The translations under genes and the position numbers were made by a program. From CAUZJF01 sp965248605 (GTDB lineage: Bacteria; Chloroflexota; Dehalococcoidia; Lucifugimonadales; CAUZJF01): 64,000 nucleotides of DNA. Positions 50,933 to 60,044 of this stretch are shown here, one piece after another. The stretch spans positions 1,426,001 to 1,490,000 of the forward strand of contig CBDFJV010000007.1 in assembly GCA_965248605.1 (NCBI GenBank). Reading direction: 5' to 3'. The first letter of the stretch is position 1. Every line of letters begins with the position of its first letter. The notes under the pieces are model-generated. The model was not told the DNA's origin and ran no database searches. It worked only from the letters and a program-made list of their open reading frames with translations.

Positions 50933-52518
50933 GCGCTCGGCTCAACAGGGTACTCCCTTCGCCACGCGTCGAACCCTCCTTCGAGAGCCACGGCATCGAG
51001 TCCCTCCGCTCTGAGCTGTCGCGCCACACGGGCGCTCGTCGCCTCGTCCAGTCAGGTGCAGTAGGTGACGAGCAGACGACTCTTGAGGCTCCCTTCGGGT
51101 TGCTCATGAAGCCACTCGGTGAGCCGGTCGGGTGGGACCCGGACGCTGCCCGGAATCTGAGAGCCGTCCCGTACATAGCTTGAGCGAGAGCGGACATCAA
51201 GGATCATTGGCGGGTTCCGGCTCCCGAGCATCTGGCTCAGCTCGTCTCGAGAAACCCGGGGCACGTCGGTCTCGTCGTGCTCGAACAGGCCCGCCGCCGT
51301 GCTCTCCCGCTCCTCCTCCAAGGTTTCGGTGCCGGCCTTGCGCCCGTACCAGGCGCCTATCGGCGTGGATGAAGCTCCATGCACGGTTACCGATGCCAAT
51401 ACGACAACGCCTACGACCGCGAACAGCAGCTCAGAGCCTGGCACACCGTTCTGGACGACGAGTAACGCCAGTAGAAGCGAATTTAGCCCTCTCGGACCGA
51501 ACCAGGCGACGAAGGCGTGGGCCTCCCAGCTCATTCGCGCCCTCGACAATACCATCCCCAGTACCGCGGGCCGGATCACGAAGATGACCAGGCCCGCCAA
51601 CACCAACCCGCGCGCGACGTTTACCGTCGGGAGGACGCTCGACAAGACGGTGCCGAATAGCACGAAAGCGAAGAGCATCGCCATCTCAGACGTGAACTCG
51701 CCGTACTCGAGGAAGCAGTCGCAGAGGTCCTGGTTCACGAGAATGACTGCCAGCCCGGCGGCGAACGCCGCTAGGAAGCCATCGCCTCCCGCCGCGGTCG
51801 CGGTGGCGTAGGATGCTAACACGAGCCCTATTCCGTAGAGGGCCTGGTAATCGCGCCTGACGCCGGTCCTGGAGTCAACCTGTCCTATTAGCCACGCTCC
51901 CGCTCCGCCGATGACGAGCCCGATCGCCGGGCCGATCAGCAGCAGCTGGCCTACCAGGGTAACCCAGTCCGAGACCTCGCCGGCCTCGCCGAGGGCCAGA
52001 GCGATCAGCACAAGAATGACGGGCAGGACGACGATGTCGTTCATCCCCGCCTCGATCTTGAGGACCTGGCGTACCGGTCGAGGGATGCGCTCGTCACGAA
52101 GGATCTCCCTGAGAACGACAGGGTCGGTCGAGGCGAGGATTGCTCCGCCTGTGAACGCGAGCGTCCAGCCCAGTCCAAACAAAAGTGCTAGCGGGACGGC
52201 CCCGAGGACGATAATCAGCCCGGTGCCGGGCACCAGCACCAGGAAGGGGACGAGCCATCGACGGCCAAGCTCATCGAGTTGCAGTTTCGTTGCGTCGAGG
52301 AAAAGGACTAGCGAGAGGGTCAGAGTTGCCACGATCTCGAGAATCTGGTCGTGAGGGCCCAGCTCGATTACGCCGAAGCCCTCACCGCCCAGCGCAAAAC
52401 CAAGCCCCAAGAACATAAGCGGGAACGAGAGAGGCGACCGCTCGACCAACCCGGAAGCGAGGGCCGTGACCGTCAGTATGACGGCGATCAGCGCGAATAC
52501 AACAACGAAATCAGGCAA
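50933..52518 (-). CDS. Cation:proton antiporter fused to a rhodanese domain, in-frame TGA
   Basis: Residues 1-~390 form a CPA1-type Na+(K+)/H+ antiporter with about twelve membrane helices, including LASTDPVVLREIL and KIEAGMNDIVVLPVIL, which hold the conserved acidic ion-binding positions. A linker follows, then a rhodanese domain (DELSQMLGSRNPPMILDVRSRSSYVRDGSQIPGSVRVP, LLVTYCT). At 51052-51054 the frame has TGA, after which LDEATSARVARQLRAEGLDAVALEGGFDAWRREYPVEPSALA continues to the target site of the mobile element. Related domains read YC(S/T)CPNEATSARVA, so TGA sits at the second Cys. Either a nonsense mutation or a selenocysteine codon. The element's TAG now ends the frame. Confidence 0.75.
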
Positions 52519-52667
52519 CTGGCAAACCTAAACACATCGACCGGGCGTTGCCCTGCGGGCTCTGAGCCGTGAGGGCACGCTTTAGGTTATCCCGCGAACG
52601 ACAATCCAGACTAGTACCTTGGGGCCGTCATGTGCCTGAGTTTCGGGACATTGCCAAGAATTACCGG
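52519..52667. other. Intergenic region
   Basis: 149 bases between the divergent end of the antiporter gene and the MEMO-like gene. No promoter boxes or repeats were recognised. Confidence 0.3.
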
Positions 52668-53417
52668 CTACCGTCCGTCCTGCCACAAGGCAATTCCGGC
52701 AATGGAAACCAGCGAGCCGCCGTCGACGTCGGCAGGACATTGGGCGTAGTCGAGAGACTCTCCCTTTACGCCGTCCAAGAGCCGGAGGGCCAGGTAGATC
52801 GGAGGCAGACCACATATCTTGCGGGCGTCCTGTTCGTTGCGAGACAGCGACAGGAACGCCTCGGCGTCTCCGTCGCAAACAGCGTCGATCGATTTGGCGT
52901 CCTCGACCGACAGACTCGTGCGGTAAGTGGAGTCCACGCCGTTTGCGTCGCCGAAGGCGGGGCCCACATGGGCGAGGTCTGCGGCCGCAATCACCAGCGT
53001 TCGGCGCTCTGCGACGACGCCTCGCAGGTAGTCGACCACCGAGCCCAGGACGTCGTGTTCGGATGCCACCGCTTCGCCGGTGACGAAGTAGTGGAACGAG
53101 CCGCATAGCACTGGCACGACGGGGCAAGTGCGGCCATTGAGAAAGTGCTGGAACCAGACTGCCGCGAGCTCGATCGAGTGTTCGTTGACGTGATGGAGTT
53201 CTTCGGCGAAAGCATGCTCGTGCCCTAACACGTCCGCGAGCCCGTCCACCACGTCGAGGTCGGTAGGTAAGATCCCGAAAGGCGTGGCATAGCTCTGTCG
53301 TGTCGGGGTGATCGTCCCTTGGTCTCCGGAGTGGTCGGTGCCGAGTATGATTGCCAGCTCGATCTCGTCGAGAGCCCCCGCGCACCGCTGCCACAGCTGC
53401 GACTTCCAGTAGCACAC
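52668..53417 (-). pseudogene. AmmeMemoRadiSam system protein B (MEMO1 family), N-terminally truncated
   Basis: 249 codons of a MEMO1-like domain: LAIILGTDHSGDQGTITPTRQSYATPFGILPTD, EHAFAEELHHVNEHSIELAAVWFQHFL, VVPVLCGSFHY, VIAAADLAHVGPAFGD, ICGLPPIYLALRLLDGVKGESLDYAQ and SLVSIAGIALW follow in family order. What is missing is the start, including the PHIDYxxGG part and any N-terminal domain. The frame begins abruptly at a rearrangement point at about 53418, where a truncated protease gene starts on the other strand. The partners of the system (AMMECR1 and a radical SAM protein) are not in the window. Confidence 0.8.
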
Positions 53418-53418
53418 T

Positions 53419-53790
53419 GGATCCCAGAACGTGCCTGACGACTTCTACTCAGGCAACAATTCATCAAGTGAATTAAACAGCAGGGATGTCTCTGCCGTCG
53501 GGGCTCCATGCGTGGGGGACACACTTTGCCGAAACGGTAAGGCGAGCAACAAGGACTGTCAGGAAGTGCGGAAGCTCAACGTCTGCAACGGAGTTTGGTG
53601 CAATCTCGTGCAAATGGGGGCGCGTCTGTCTGCGAGTGGTGATAGCGGCGGACCTGTGTACGTCGGTACCACGGCATATGGCCTTCATCAAGGCTGGGTT
53701 TATGACCCGTGGCCGTTTACCCGAGATGTCTTTTCCCGAGCAGATCGCATCGACAACGCTATTTCAGGACTTTCCATTGCCACCAACTGA
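53419..53790 (+). pseudogene. Trypsin-like serine protease (S1) fragment
   Basis: About 120 codons: VPDDFYSGNNSSSELNSRDVSAVGAPCVGDTLCRNGKAS, GARLSASGDSGGPVYVGTTAYGLHQGW and VFSRADRIDNAISGLSIATN. GDSGGPVY holds the nucleophilic Ser, but the His and Asp of the triad, which lie nearer the N-terminus, are gone. The four Cys pairs suggest a secreted streptogrisin-like protease. The truncation point coincides with that of the divergent MEMO fragment. Confidence 0.75.
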
Positions 53791-53805
53791 ATCCAACTGA
53801 ATGTC

Positions 53806-53856
53806 GGAAGTCCTCCCCGGGTGCGCACCCTGTAGCCTAGTGGACCCGGGGAAGTC
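53806..53856 (+). terminator. Hairpin after the protease fragment
   Basis: CTCCCCGGGT and ACCCGGGGAAG pair with a 22-base loop and are followed by TCTTTC. A possible terminator for the protease gene. Confidence 0.55.
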
Positions 53857-53904
53857 TTTCACGCCAGCCCATTGCAATTGAACGGTATCGAAGGGAGGTA
53901 CCCT

Positions 53905-54308
53905 CAAAAAGTGTGTAAACAGTCAGGCGGTGTACCCTCTCTGTGAACAAGACGGGCTCAAGGCCCAAGAGAGGAGATACACCGCCCATGAGGAAGGAAA
54001 GCACTGGGAGCAGGTCGGAGTCAAGGTCGGAGTGGGAGGGAGCAGTTGGAGGATTGGGTGCGAGGCCATGTCCAGCGGCTGATCCAGGAGTTGCTGGAGG
54101 AAGAGGTGACGGAGTTTCTGGGAAGGGCGAAGTCGGCCCGCAGGTCTGAGTCGGACAACGAGACCGGCTATCGGAACGGATACGGCAGAGCCCGGAGGCT
54201 TACGCTGAGTTCGGGAACGATACAGCTGAGGCGGCCGCGAGTCCGCGATACCGAGGAGCAGTTCGAGAGCCGGCTGCTGCCGCTGTTCGTCAACAGGACC
54301 GTTGTCGA
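53905..54308 (+). pseudogene. IS256 (mutator) transposase remnant, 5' part
   Basis: QLEDWVRGHVQRLIQELLEEEVTEFLGRAKSARRSESDNETGYRNGYGRARRLTLSSGTIQLRRPRVRDTEEQFESRLLPLFVNRT is the N-terminal domain of an IS256-type transposase. It stops at ~54305 where the ISNCY sequence begins. There is a frame change near 54040, so MRKESTGSRSESRSE belongs to another frame. The left end near 53905 (GTGTGTAAACAGTC) resembles IS256 termini. The DDE domain is absent. Confidence 0.75.
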
Positions 54309-54309
54309 T

Positions 54310-54853
54310 GGCCGTGTCGTCAGCATCGCCGGCGTCCATCTGTGCGTCGAGTGCTGCCAGGACCGCCTCCCAGCGCCTGCTCAGACCGTTGAGATCGGGA
54401 CGTGGGGGTGTCCCGTGTGAAGAAGAGTCGTTGAAGCTTCTGAGTATGCCTGGGCGGGGTGGCGCCTCCTGGCTGGGGATGATCTCTCCCCGGTAACGCA
54501 CAGCCAGCTGGCCGTCCAGGCCTTCCAGCACATCTGCCACCGCCCCCGCATAGCTGCGCCGCTCCGTCCCCGGCAGCAATTGAAGCGTTCTCCAGCGGTA
54601 CTTCACCGTGTTGTCCCTGGCCACCCTGCGGCTGTGCCTGAAGCAGAGCGCAGTGTCGAGGCACACTCCCGGTCCCAACGGGCGGTAGGCAGCCTCAGGG
54701 TGCTGTGCCGGCACTCCGAAGCGAGCGTTGAAGCGGTCAAGGAACTCCTTCAGCAGGGCGTTGGCCTCCTCGATGGTGACTGCACCAGCGAGTCTGAGCT
54801 CGGTCACCAGCCTATCCTGGAACGTTCCCGCTGTGCGCTCCACTCTACCCTTA
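54310..54853 (-). pseudogene. ISNCY-type transposase, C-terminal part
   Basis: GRVERTAGTFQDRLVTELRLAGAVTIEEANALLKEFLDRFNARFG continues the frame of 56573-57317 once IS1380 copy B and one CTTA are removed (SPQAK then GRVER). The Glu of GRVERT completes the DDE triad (Asp in VQVDGSHHRW, Asp in YTDRHSVF). The C-terminal part goes on (YRWRTLQLLPGTERRSYAGA, VRYRGEIIPSQE) to about 54340, where it meets the IS256 remnant. Confidence 0.85.
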
Positions 54854-56572
54854 GCCCGAATCCACCGAAGGACGGCGTGTAGGAGGCCTGCTGAAGAAAC
54901 AAAAGGGTGCGCCTCTGAATCTGGGATAATGGTTTTGAAACAGAAAACCGGTCCCAGAAAAGGAGCACCCGATAGATGCTACCACGTAACCACCCCGACC
55001 GCATCCAAATCGCCTTCGACGACCACCGCCTGGTGGCCAATGCCGGGCTGATCCTTCCCGCCACCCTCGCCCTGCGCCTTGGCCTGCCCCAACTCCTCCG
55101 GAAGCACCTCGACCTCGGCGGCGCGCCGGGCCGGGCGAACACCGGCGACAAGATGATGACCCTGGTGGCCTCCGCCCTAGCCGGCGGAGATTGCATCGAC
55201 GACGCCGATGTGCTGCGCGCCGGCGGGACCGCCCGCGTGCTCGGTTTCACGGCTAAGGCTCCCTCCACCCTGGGCACCTTCCTGCGCAGCTTCAGGTGGG
55301 GCCATGTCCGCCAACTGGACCGGGTGAGCCGCGAGTTGCTGGCCCGGGTCTGGAAGGCCGGTGCCGGACCCGGCGACGCACCATTCACCATCGACCTTGA
55401 TTCGACGATCTGCGAGACCTACGGACTGGCCAAGGAGGGCGCCCGCCACCACGGCTACACCGGTGCGCGGGGCTATCACCCGCTGCTGGCCGTCGCCGCC
55501 GGCACCGGCGACGTGCTGATGGCCCGCCTGCGCGAGGGCCGGGCTAACACCGCCCGCGGCGCTGCCCACTTCCTGCGTGAAACGGTGGGGCGGGTGCGCT
55601 ACTGCGGAGCCAGGGGCCAACTCACGGTGCGGGCCGACAGCGGCTTCTATACCCACGCCGTGGTCGCCGTCTGCCGCCGGATGGATGTCCGCTTCTCCAT
55701 CGCCATCCGCCAGCGCGCCCGCCTGCGGAATCTCATCGAGGCGATACCCGAAGATGGCTGGACGCCGATTCCTTACTGGCTGGACGGCGCCGCCGATGTG
55801 GCCGAGACCACCTACACCCCGTTCCAGGCCGAGGCGGACGCCGCGCCGGTACGGCTCATCGTCCGGCGGGTGAAGCCGGCGCCCTGTTCTCAACTGGCTC
55901 TCTTCGCCACCTACAGCTATCACGGCTTCATCACCGACCGGGACGGGGAGACGCTGGAACTGGAGGCCGATCATCGCCGTCACGCCGAGATCGAGAATGC
56001 GATACGCGACCTCAAGTACGGCGTGGGGCTGAACCATCTCCCCTCGGGCCGTTTCGCCGCCAACGGCGCCTGGCTGGCGGTACAGGTGATGGCGCACAAC
56101 CTGGCCCGCTGGACAGCCCGCATCGGCCTGGGTCAGCAGATCGTGACCACCAAGACCCTCAGACGACGGGTCTTTGCCTTGGCCGGACGGATCACCCGCT
56201 CGGCACGCCGATTGACCCTGCAGCTTCCCCGGCGCTGGCCCTGGGAGGAGCAGTTCAGCCGCGCCCTGGCCCGACTGCGAGCCATTCCACTCCCAGCCTG
56301 ACGGAGCCCGTCCGCCACTGACCCACCAGCCAACCCAACGTCCCCGCAAACTCGCGCCAGCCCAGTCCGCGAGCGCCTCTTGCCGTGTCCTATCCCGCCA
56401 TCTGGCTCGCCACAGCCACTGTAGGCCGCCATCGGTGCCCCCAAAAGCGCCTGCAGACCGCCCGCCAACCTCCCGTCTACCCAAATTCGAGCCCGGATCA
56501 TCACGCCTGTAACTCCCTCACCCCCTTCCGCTGTCCTCACGTCGTCCATCCCTGTCCGTCGGTGGATTCGGG
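54854..56572 (+). mobile_element. IS1380-family insertion sequence, copy B
   Basis: 1719 bases, inverted relative to copy A, bounded by GCCCGAATCCACCG and CGGTGGATTCGGG with target duplications CTTA at 54850-54853 and 56573-56576. The terminal repeat near the transposase start has one base different from copy A (CCCGAATCC against CCCTAATCC). Confidence 0.93.
54976..56301 (+). CDS. IS1380 family transposase, copy B
   Basis: 441 residues, intact. Same motifs as copy A (FTIDLDSTICETYG, LTVRADSGFY, RRHAEIENAIRDLKYGVGLNHLPSG). It differs by EDGWTPIPYWLDG against EDAWTPIPYWMDG. The near identity means the two copies moved recently. It interrupts the ISNCY transposase. Confidence 0.94.
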   Translation: MLPRNHPDRIQIAFDDHRLVANAGLILPATLALRLGLPQLLRKHLDLGGAPGRANTGDKMMTLVASALAGGDCIDDADVLRAGGTARVLGFTAKAPSTLGTFLRSFRWGHVRQLDRVSRELLARVWKAGAGPGDAPFTIDLDSTICETYGLAKEGARHHGYTGARGYHPLLAVAAGTGDVLMARLREGRANTARGAAHFLRETVGRVRYCGARGQLTVRADSGFYTHAVVAVCRRMDVRFSIAIRQRARLRNLIEAIPEDGWTPIPYWLDGAADVAETTYTPFQAEADAAPVRLIVRRVKPAPCSQLALFATYSYHGFITDRDGETLELEADHRRHAEIENAIRDLKYGVGLNHLPSGRFAANGAWLAVQVMAHNLARWTARIGLGQQIVTTKTLRRRVFALAGRITRSARRLTLQLPRRWPWEEQFSRALARLRAIPLPA

Positions 56573-57317
56573 CTTAGCCTGCGGTGACAGGGCGAAGACC
56601 ATCTGTATGCCGAGCTCGTCCATCGCACGACTGAACTGTGTGGGTGCACCGGCGCGCCCGGAGCCGGGCACGTTCTTGAAGACGGAGTGCCGGTCGGTGT
56701 AGAGGGCGATGGGTACGCCGTAGCGCTGTATCAGCCCCCTCATCAGCAGGAAGTAGTCGCGGGTGTTCTCCTGCTCGCAGAACAGGGCGTTGACCACGAT
56801 GCCGGTGGCGTCATCGACGGCCAGCAGCAGCGCGAAGGGAGGACCATCGTCTCCAAGCCACCGGTGGTGGCTACCGTCCACCTGTACCAGCATGCCCTCG
56901 CGGGGCATCCGCTGCCGGCGGACACGGTGCCGGGGCGGCCGACGGCGGCGCGGGCTCTTCAAGCCGGCACCCGTCAGTATGCGCCGCAGCGTGGTTCGAC
57001 CGATCTCTATGCCCTCGCGCTCCCTGAGCAGCTCGCTCAGGTGAGTGTGGTTGGCATCGGGGTAGCGGGTTTGAGCAAGTCGCAGTACTTCGGACCTCAG
57101 CGGCTCCGGCGTTGCGTTGGTCGACCGTAGTCCACGGTTACCATGAGCGAGTGCGGCTGCGCCCTCCCTCCTAATAGGCCGCCAGGATGCGCCTGGTGTG
57201 GCGTGCGCTCACTCCCATGAGGGTTGCCGCCTGGTCCACGGTCATGTGCTCTGCCAGTAAGCTGTTGAGGACCTGAAGTCTTGCCTGCTCCTTCTGAGTC
57301 AACGTCAATGTCTCCAT
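56573..57317 (-). pseudogene. ISNCY-type transposase, N-terminal part
   Basis: From ATG 57317: METLTLTQKEQARLQVLNSLLAEHMTVDQAATLMGVSARHTRRILAAY, then TAG. A one-base shift just after this restores EGAAALAHGNRGLRSTNATPEPLRSEVLRLAQTRYPDANHTHLSELLREREGIEIGRTTLRRILTGAGLKSPRRRR, and the rve domain VQVDGSHHRWLGDDGPPFALLLAVDDATGIVVNALF...YTDRHSVFKNVPG runs to SPQAK where IS1380 is inserted. So it has a frameshift and an insertion. An HTH, a second HTH and the first two catalytic Asp residues are all visible. Confidence 0.85.
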
Positions 57318-57691
57318 AGTCGGACATTTTCGCTGACCAGTTAGGGAGGACAGAATCGCTGAACATCAACACGTAGACTCCGGTCCGTTGTCCAAGCGAA
57401 TGTGGTCCGGCAATTCCCTGAGCATCATCGGCAGACCGTATGCTGCGGGCTGCCCGGATCGCCAGACACCCCAGATGTCGACGACCTCCGCGCCGCCGAT
57501 GATTCGGGCGGGTTCCTGGACGATGCGCAGTCCGCCGCACCCGCTCCCAAGTAATGAGGACTCTCTGAGATCCCCTGACCGACTCGCTATATTGAGACCT
57601 CCCAGCGAAAAGTTCGCAGTTCAGTACACGTAGGCCCACCAGAGTCCGGGTCTGGACGCTCCTGGCCAGGCCGAACGCGCGCTGGCCGACA
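57318..57691. other. Gene remnant flanking the group II intron
   Basis: No complete gene. The first ~40 bases (GGACATTTTCGCTGACCAGT...) look like the ISNCY end. On the minus strand an open frame from about 57600 down to 57372 reads GSGCGGLRIVQEPARIIGGAEVVDIWGVWRSGQPAAYGLPMMLRELPDHIRLDNG and has a plausible protein composition. I do not recognise it; it is a likely fragment of a lost gene. Confidence 0.35.
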
Positions 57692-58365
57692 GTGCGCCGC
57701 GTCACGCGGCATAGGATTCCCAACTCAGTTGGGATGAACTCGGAGGAAAGTTCATGGGTCAACCGACCTACCTGGAGGCGAAAGCCGAAGGGGACAATAG
57801 CATGTTGGTAAAGCGGCTACGGTCTGAAAGCGTTGTAGGACCGGTTCCGCAAGACCCGCGCGATACGGTGAAGGCTGAATTGCTTGAACCCCAGTTCCCA
57901 GAAGGTGTCGAGGGCACTCGCCGGTAGAACGCTTGTAACCCGGCGCCACTCATTGCATCGGACTGAAGTCGGCTCCGCTGCACCTCCGATGAGTGGGCGA
58001 TGACCAATGAGGTCTATTCAAGGGGATGAACGGGGCACCTACAGTCGCGCTAGATACGTCCTATGTCAACGGAACGCGGGATTGCCTACGGGGGGAGACC
58101 CCTATGGCAACGGAGCCCTCGTAGTAGTCCGAGCCGGGGAAAGCCCGGCACATGGCGAAGGAGGGCAGGTGGTTTCGACGGAATACGACAGGGAGGATTG
58201 CACAATGCAAGACACCGAAACTGTACTGAACGTCATCAGCAAAAAAGCAGACTTAACCACTGGAGAGCCGGATGCGGTGAAAGCCGCATGTCCGGTTCGG
58301 AGGGGGGCCGACGGAAAAGTGCTCCGATAACTCGGAGTAACTCGCCGGCGGCCTACCCTACTCAC
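57692..58365 (+). ncRNA. Group II intron lacking its ORF
   Basis: Begins GTGCGCC (57692), as bacterial group IIA/B introns do. An early segment has CCGACCTAC...GGCGAAAGCCGAAGGGGAC. Near 57940-58020 there are GCACCTCCGATGAGTGGGCGATGACCAATGAGG and similar landmarks. Upstream of the ORF start lies GTAGTAGTCCGAGCCGGGGAAAGCCCGGCACATGG. Domain V is GAGCCGGATGCGG-TGAA-AGCCGCATGTCCGGTTC (58265-58298, quoted in parts), and the 3' end is CCTACCCTACTCAC (to 58365). The reverse transcriptase/maturase gene is almost gone. RNA type is the best description; it cannot move on its own. Confidence 0.85.
58205..58266 (+). pseudogene. Start of the deleted intron-encoded protein (LtrA-like)
   Basis: ATG 58205 starts MQDTETVLNVISKKADL, similar to the beginning of intron maturases (M-x-x-x-ETVL-x-x-I). 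The frame then runs straight into domain V (GEPDAVKAACPVRRG), so over 1 kb of reverse transcriptase is deleted. Confidence 0.65.
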
Positions 58366-58756
58366 AGCCGCCTACGACGGCAAAGTTATCTGGGGCCGCG
58401 AGCTCATGACCATTGATATGTGAGCTTAGAGTCGCCGACTGGGACTCAACAAGCGCAAGGAGCCGAGGGCTGGAACTCCGACGTGTGGTTCGCGTCGGCT
58501 TTGTCCGTTACGTTGACGTGCTGCTGGCAGAAAACCACACCACCTCTCTGAAGTTGACGTGTCCGCCGCCCTTCGCATCGCATCCGCACCGTGACCGCCC
58601 TTGCGGCCGGCTCCGCCGATAGCCGCAAACGCATTCTATCGCCCCCAATGCACTCGTTGGCGCCCGTCCCTGATGGGACCACAGACGTATAATGCGCCGG
58701 GTTTGATGGCGTTTCGAAATCAGCTTTGAGCAGGGTCCGGAAGTAGGAGACAGACG
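58366..58756. other. Intergenic region downstream of the intron
   Basis: No gene recognised. The first ~50 bases have an open plus-strand frame ending YDGKVIWGRELMTIDM-stop that may be the 3' exon of the gene the intron entered. AGGTAGGAGA-type ribosome-binding sequence before the PIG-L start lies at 58744. Confidence 0.3.
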
Positions 58757-59476
58757 ATGGCTGAACAGCTTCGACTACTATCGATCGGCGCACACCCGGC
58801 GGACGTATTTGACCAATCGGGAGGGACGATGGCCCACCACTCCAGCCGGGGGGACTATGTTGCGTGTGTGGTGATCACCCATGGCGCACGCGTTCACGAC
58901 GCGGTGGTTAGCGAAGAAATGAGTCATCGCGACAAAATCCCCGAAGCCGACGAGCTTACCTCCCTGATGTCCGAGCGGTCCGACGTCAAGGCTGAAGAGG
59001 TCCGCGCCGCGGGAAGGATCCTTGGATTCAGCGACATTTACTTTCTTGGCGCGGACGACGCCGTGCTGTTGGTGACTGAAGGCGTCGTCAAAGAGCTCGC
59101 ACGGATCATTCGCGACCTGCGCCCGGACGTCCTGCTCACCCACTACCCCAAGGTGAGTGGCGGTCTGACTGCTCAGCATGCCATCGCCGGCCAGATCGCG
59201 ATGCACGCAATGCAGTACGCCGCAGCCGTGGACCCCGGAGATCGCAACCCGCCCCACACGGTGGCCCAGGTCTTCTTCTTTGGCTCGGGGGCGGCGGGGA
59301 TTCGCTCCGGGTTGTGGGACTCGGAGGGCGGCTTCACCAACGACGTTTTCGTGGACATCACGGACGTGGCGGACAAGAAACTGGCCGCATTGGATACCCT
59401 CGTGAGCCAGGGATACAACGGAGAATATGCTCGTAAGCGAATCGAAGCAGGCGTCGACGTCGGAAGTGGCGCGTGA
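58757..59476 (+). CDS. PIG-L family deacetylase-like protein, C-terminally truncated
   Basis: 239 residues; family members of this group are usually ~290-300. It has IGAHPADVFDQSGGTMAHH where classical PIG-L has AHPDDxxxxxGGT; the second Asp is Ala, as I recall in related proteins, so zinc binding may differ. Further motifs: RAAGRILGFSDIYFLGADD and DVLLTHYPKVSGGLTAQHAIAGQIAMHAM with the third metal-type His. After EYARKRIEAG the frame reads VDVGSGA-stop, out of character, because it meets a truncated ABC gene at about 59455. Enzymatic function is doubtful. Confidence 0.8.
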   Translation: MAEQLRLLSIGAHPADVFDQSGGTMAHHSSRGDYVACVVITHGARVHDAVVSEEMSHRDKIPEADELTSLMSERSDVKAEEVRAAGRILGFSDIYFLGADDAVLLVTEGVVKELARIIRDLRPDVLLTHYPKVSGGLTAQHAIAGQIAMHAMQYAAAVDPGDRNPPHTVAQVFFFGSGAAGIRSGLWDSEGGFTNDVFVDITDVADKKLAALDTLVSQGYNGEYARKRIEAGVDVGSGA

Positions 59477-59863
59477 CATCATGTTGCCGACCTGCTGCCG
59501 GTCATGGAAGGCCATACTCAGCCGGTGGAGCTTATCGAAGAGCTCCTGCCGCAGCTGATAGCCGATTGCCTCGGCGATCGCCTCCCTCAGGTAGTTGTCG
59601 AGGTAGCGCAGCGCCCCAGTGGCCAGCGCCGCTAGGAGGATCAATCCGGCGAAGACCGACAACCTGTTCCGGTCCCCCTGCGCAAGCACCTCATCGAGCG
59701 CCTGTCCCAGCAACCTGGGCACGATCAAGGTGATGACCGCCGTCCCCACGATGGCCGCGTACCCGAGGGCAAGCCGCCGCTTATGTTTCAGGCTATACCT
59801 GGCCAATCGAGCCAGTATTCGCATTCTTTTCCTCTGTTCCGCTTCCTGCACAGAAATTCCCAA
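59455..59863 (-). pseudogene. ABC exporter fragment, N-terminal membrane part
   Basis: About 135 codons from ATG 59824 (or 59863): MRILARLARYSLKHKRRLALGYAAIVGTAVITLIVPRLLGQALDEV, LSVFAGLILLAALATGALRYLDNYLREAIAEAIGYQLRQELFDKLHRLSMAFHDRQQVGNMMSRATSDVD. This is the first third of a BmrA/MsbA-type exporter up to the coupling region. The rest, including the ATPase domain, is missing; it meets the PIG-L gene tail-to-tail near 59455. A leader-peptide attenuator lies upstream. Confidence 0.85.
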
Positions 59864-59969
59864 CCGAGAACCGGTGCCCGTACAGGGTTATCCAAGTAGC
59901 CACACTGTCCCGGCGATTCTGTTCTTCTGACTGCCGAATTCGGTTACGCCTTGAAAAACTTCGGGTACT

Positions 59970-59999
59970 AAAAAGGGCCTCCCGTGTTGGGAGGCCCTT
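59970..59999 (-). terminator. Rho-independent terminator (attenuator)
   Basis: Perfect 11-base arms AAGGGCCTCCC and GGGAGGCCCTT, loop of five, followed by five T on the minus strand. It lies between the 26-codon leader ORF and the ABC start. Confidence 0.88.
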
Positions 60000-60044
60000 G
60001 GTAGGCACAAGTAGAAAAACGAGTTCCTAGGTCCTCCACAACAC
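59984..60044 (-). promoter_or_regulatory. Antiterminator pairing in the ABC leader
   Basis: On the minus strand the leader codons read GTGTTGTGGAGG (60033-60044), complementary to CCTCCCAACAC (59984-59994), which is the 5' arm and loop of the terminator, with one bulged base. Formation of this pair would prevent termination. Confidence 0.65.

Noticed and set aside
52582..53415. Second long frame (277 codons) over the MEMO fragment
   Set aside because: A shadow in another frame; the MEMO motifs are in the 52668-53417 frame.
58446..58793. A 115-codon minus-strand frame after the group II intron
   Set aside because: It overlaps the PIG-L start and has no recognisable motif or ribosome-binding site.
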